From assembly GCA_030407085.1 (NCBI GenBank), contig CM059587.1, forward strand, positions 18,759,001 to 18,823,000: 64,000 nucleotides of DNA, given 5' to 3'. The notes beneath the pieces were generated by a model. That model saw only the letters and a program-made list of their open reading frames with translations. It made no database searches and was not told the origin of the DNA. The number at the start of each line of letters is the position of its first letter. Position 1 is the stretch's first letter. The DNA is from Trichopria drosophilae (Eukaryota > Arthropoda > Insecta > Hymenoptera > Diapriidae). The position numbers were made by a program, and so were the translations under genes. Below are positions 1-64,000 of the stretch, piece after piece.

Positions 1-1224
1 GTATCTTTTTAATTTTAATTATTAGTATATTTTGCATGTCTATACAATTTTTTTTTTCCCTTTTGAATATTTAGTCATTTTTGCATGTTCATATAGAAAA
101 ATCTCCATATGTGTGTACTAATGTCAATTTTCTTTCTTTAGATTGATTATAATTGCATGCTAACCAATCATTCATATATCAGTTTATTCAAATAACTGTT
201 AAATCGAAATTGTAATATAATATAAATTTATTAGTCTTATAATTATGAATGTCGTTATTTAAAAAAAAATTTTTTTATTATTTTTTATTTTTCAACTTTT
301 ACCTTTTTCCTTTTTCCTTTTTGTTGTTAATATTATTACTAGTTGAGATTATAAATGTTTTAAAACAAAGCCTAGCGTTCGGGAATCCAAGTGATTACAC
401 GCAAAGTGTTTGACATGTTTAGAGATCTTCAAACTGTAGCATTTTAACATCTAATGCAATTTTTATAAACATCGTGGTAGGTCATAAGCCCGGTTTAAAA
501 CCAATTTAATTTTGTTAATTTCCAAAGGAAACCTTGTAAAATATGGTTGTATAAATCCGTAGTTACGTTTAGGGCGTTGATCAGAACCCTTAATAAAACT
601 CTAGCCAGAGCCCTAAATGTAACGCTAAAATTTCGACTAGGAAAGCGCTAACAAAAGTGCCTTTTTGAGCGAAAGTGTGCTGTAATGAATCGGCGGTCAA
701 ATAACGTGGTCAGAATATCCGTTCGCAGGATCTGGGTGAAGTACTGCGATTTATTACCGACGTTTCTCACACTTGCGGTTTGCATAATCACGGCCAGCGG
801 CACATGGTGCACATTCTAGGATTCACTACATATATGTTAAACCACGATTGGTTTTTGCAATCTCGGGAAGAATTTTTACTTAATCATAGCAAAATTATCA
901 CATTAAATTATATTTAAATCGAATATTGAAAAAGAAACTCGTTTCTGATTGGCAGGTAACGAAAGACTTGATGCACCAGAATTCTGTCGATGGGGTGTCG
1001 AGGGCTCACCGTAGCGTCTTACGATCGAGCTTTGCGTCAACGAATCACCAGGATTTAAGAAGACTGAGACCGAAGGAAAAAATCTGTTGGCGCGAATCGT
1101 CAATAGTTGGTGGATTTTCGGCCTGAAAAATCGACGGAAATCAAACGAAATTCACCAATTTCCGACGTTTCTTCCCTTTCTTTGTGTTTTCTTCAAAATC
1201 AACGAGCGTTGTGCGACTTAGAAG
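1..1224 (+). other. Upstream region and probable 5' UTR of the KChIP-like gene
   Basis: 1-360 is AT-rich with poly-T runs. From about 660 the sequence is GC-richer and directly precedes the ATG at 1225. No TATA box or convincing coding frame is seen. Two overlapping 66-codon frames on opposite strands (903-1126) are taken as chance. The transcription start cannot be placed. Confidence 0.5.
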
Positions 1225-63327
<62,103 letters not shown>

Positions 63328-63540
63328 GTAAGGAAACTTTATGTGAAATCTTGAACTTTGACGTTTTAATTATAAAAACACGGACCAAAATTTCTCGTGA
63401 AATTCACATAATAGGGGGTATTCTACAATTTGACAATTTGTGACTTCTACAATAAAGCATGTGATATTCCCATGTCACGTAGTTTTTAGAGCGCGGGACC
63501 CACATGGGGATCCGAATGTTAACCCGAATAGCACGCTTTA
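63328..63540 (+). other. KChIP intron after exon 4
   Basis: Starts GTAAGG. No further coding exon is recognised up to the end of the window. Confidence 0.6.
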
Positions 63541-63665
63541 TTCCATCAATATTCCTGGAATATTCCTTTGGAACATTGGGAATATTCCAAAGTAATATTC
63601 CATCCATAATCCAGGAATGTTGAAATGTCCTACATTTGGAATATTCCTGTGGAATATATCTAAAA
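63541..63665. repeat. GGAATATTCC-rich repeat
   Basis: GGAATATTCC or one-base variants recur at least four times in 120 bp (63557, 63580, 63596, 63648) in both orientations, because the word is a palindrome. Overlapping - strand frames rich in RNIP are artefacts. Confidence 0.6.
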
Positions 63666-63717
63666 CATTAAAATAAACCTTTTTGGTTTCATTAAAATTA
63701 AATATTAAAAAAAAATG

Positions 63718-63790
63718 TATCCTGAGTAAGACTCGAACCCTAGGCCGCTGCATAGAAACCCATGCTCAGAACCACTCAGCTACACATCCT
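63718..63790 (-). repeat. tRNA-like Pol III-type module with perfect A and B boxes
   Basis: - strand A box TAGCTGAGTGG (63782-63772), B box GGGTTCGAGTC (63740-63730) and a nine-T terminator tract (63715-63707). D-stem GCT/AGC and anticodon-like stem GCATG/TATGC are kept, but T-stem and acceptor do not pair. tRNA pseudogene or SINE head. Confidence 0.6.
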
Positions 63791-63799
63791 GTTGAAATA

Positions 63800-64000
63800 C
63801 CCCGGTAGAATTTGAAATCAGGCTGTCCTGATCATTGGCCAGTTTCGGGCCAGGAAATGTAACGCGGCCAAGCAGGTCCTTACCAGAAACTGAGCAGGTT
63901 CTGTGCAGAACCTGCAGTAATCTGGTCAAGTATCCTGCAGATATGTTTTTGTTCAGGTTGTTTTACCTCTAAACTTATCTGCCATATGGGCTTGCTCAGG
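63800..64000. other. Intron end of window with degenerate CAGGTTCTG words
   Basis: Repeats of AGCAGGT, CAGGTTCTG, GAACCTGCAG and TCCTGCAG between 63860 and 64000. No gene. Confidence 0.4.

Noticed and set aside
63718..63790. Functional tRNA gene
   Set aside because: A and B boxes are near perfect, but acceptor and T stems do not pair.

Overview
The window looks like an AT-rich animal nuclear genome (my rough impression is about two thirds A+T) with spliced genes, very long introns, GT-AG splice sites and dense small transposon debris. The two recognisable genes and the transposon types suggest an insect. Hymenoptera is a guess from the abundant CpG in AT-rich DNA; no species can be named. 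Two genes are supported. The first is a KChIP/neuronal-calcium-sensor-type EF-hand gene on the + strand. Its first coding exon is at 1225-1389, and three more exons lie at 62687-62756, 62827-62897 and 63055-63327. The last exon or exons fall beyond the right edge. Intron 1 (1390-62686) is about 61.3 kb and fills nearly the whole window. The second is a nine-exon gene on the - strand (56198-62416, 539 codons plus stop). It encodes DRC5/TCTE1, a leucine-rich-repeat subunit of the axonemal nexin-dynein regulatory complex, and lies wholly inside intron 1 of the first gene, antisense to it. | Layout. 1-1224: upstream and 5' UTR of the KChIP gene. 1.4-10 kb: intron with a foldback element carrying a 9-bp target duplication (4780-4994), a long-TIR element (7302-8046) and tRNA-like Pol III-type modules. 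10-29 kb: five small TA-flanked CAGT-ended MITEs (three of them one family with a conserved TGACGTCA site), a 464-bp GA microsatellite, clusters of a GTGCGCGAAGT-like motif, a dead non-LTR reverse transcriptase, a 255-bp-period direct repeat and a 1.15-kb long-TIR element. 29-45 kb: a five-copy tandem array of about 122 bp, unannotatable AT-rich intron, and a MITE with a roughly 350-bp near-palindrome nested in it. 45-56 kb: a tract rich in ATACGA-like words with a 305-bp-period duplication, a small ORF, and two stretches of unrecognised coding-like sequence on the - strand. 56-62.4 kb: the DRC5 gene. 62.7-64 kb: KChIP core exons, then a GGAATATTCC-rich repeat and a tRNA-like module. | The two genes have no evident common pathway: one is a calcium sensor for Kv4-type channels, the other a structural part of motile cilia and flagella. 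Their relation is positional. Most open reading frames elsewhere are chance frames or lie in repeats.
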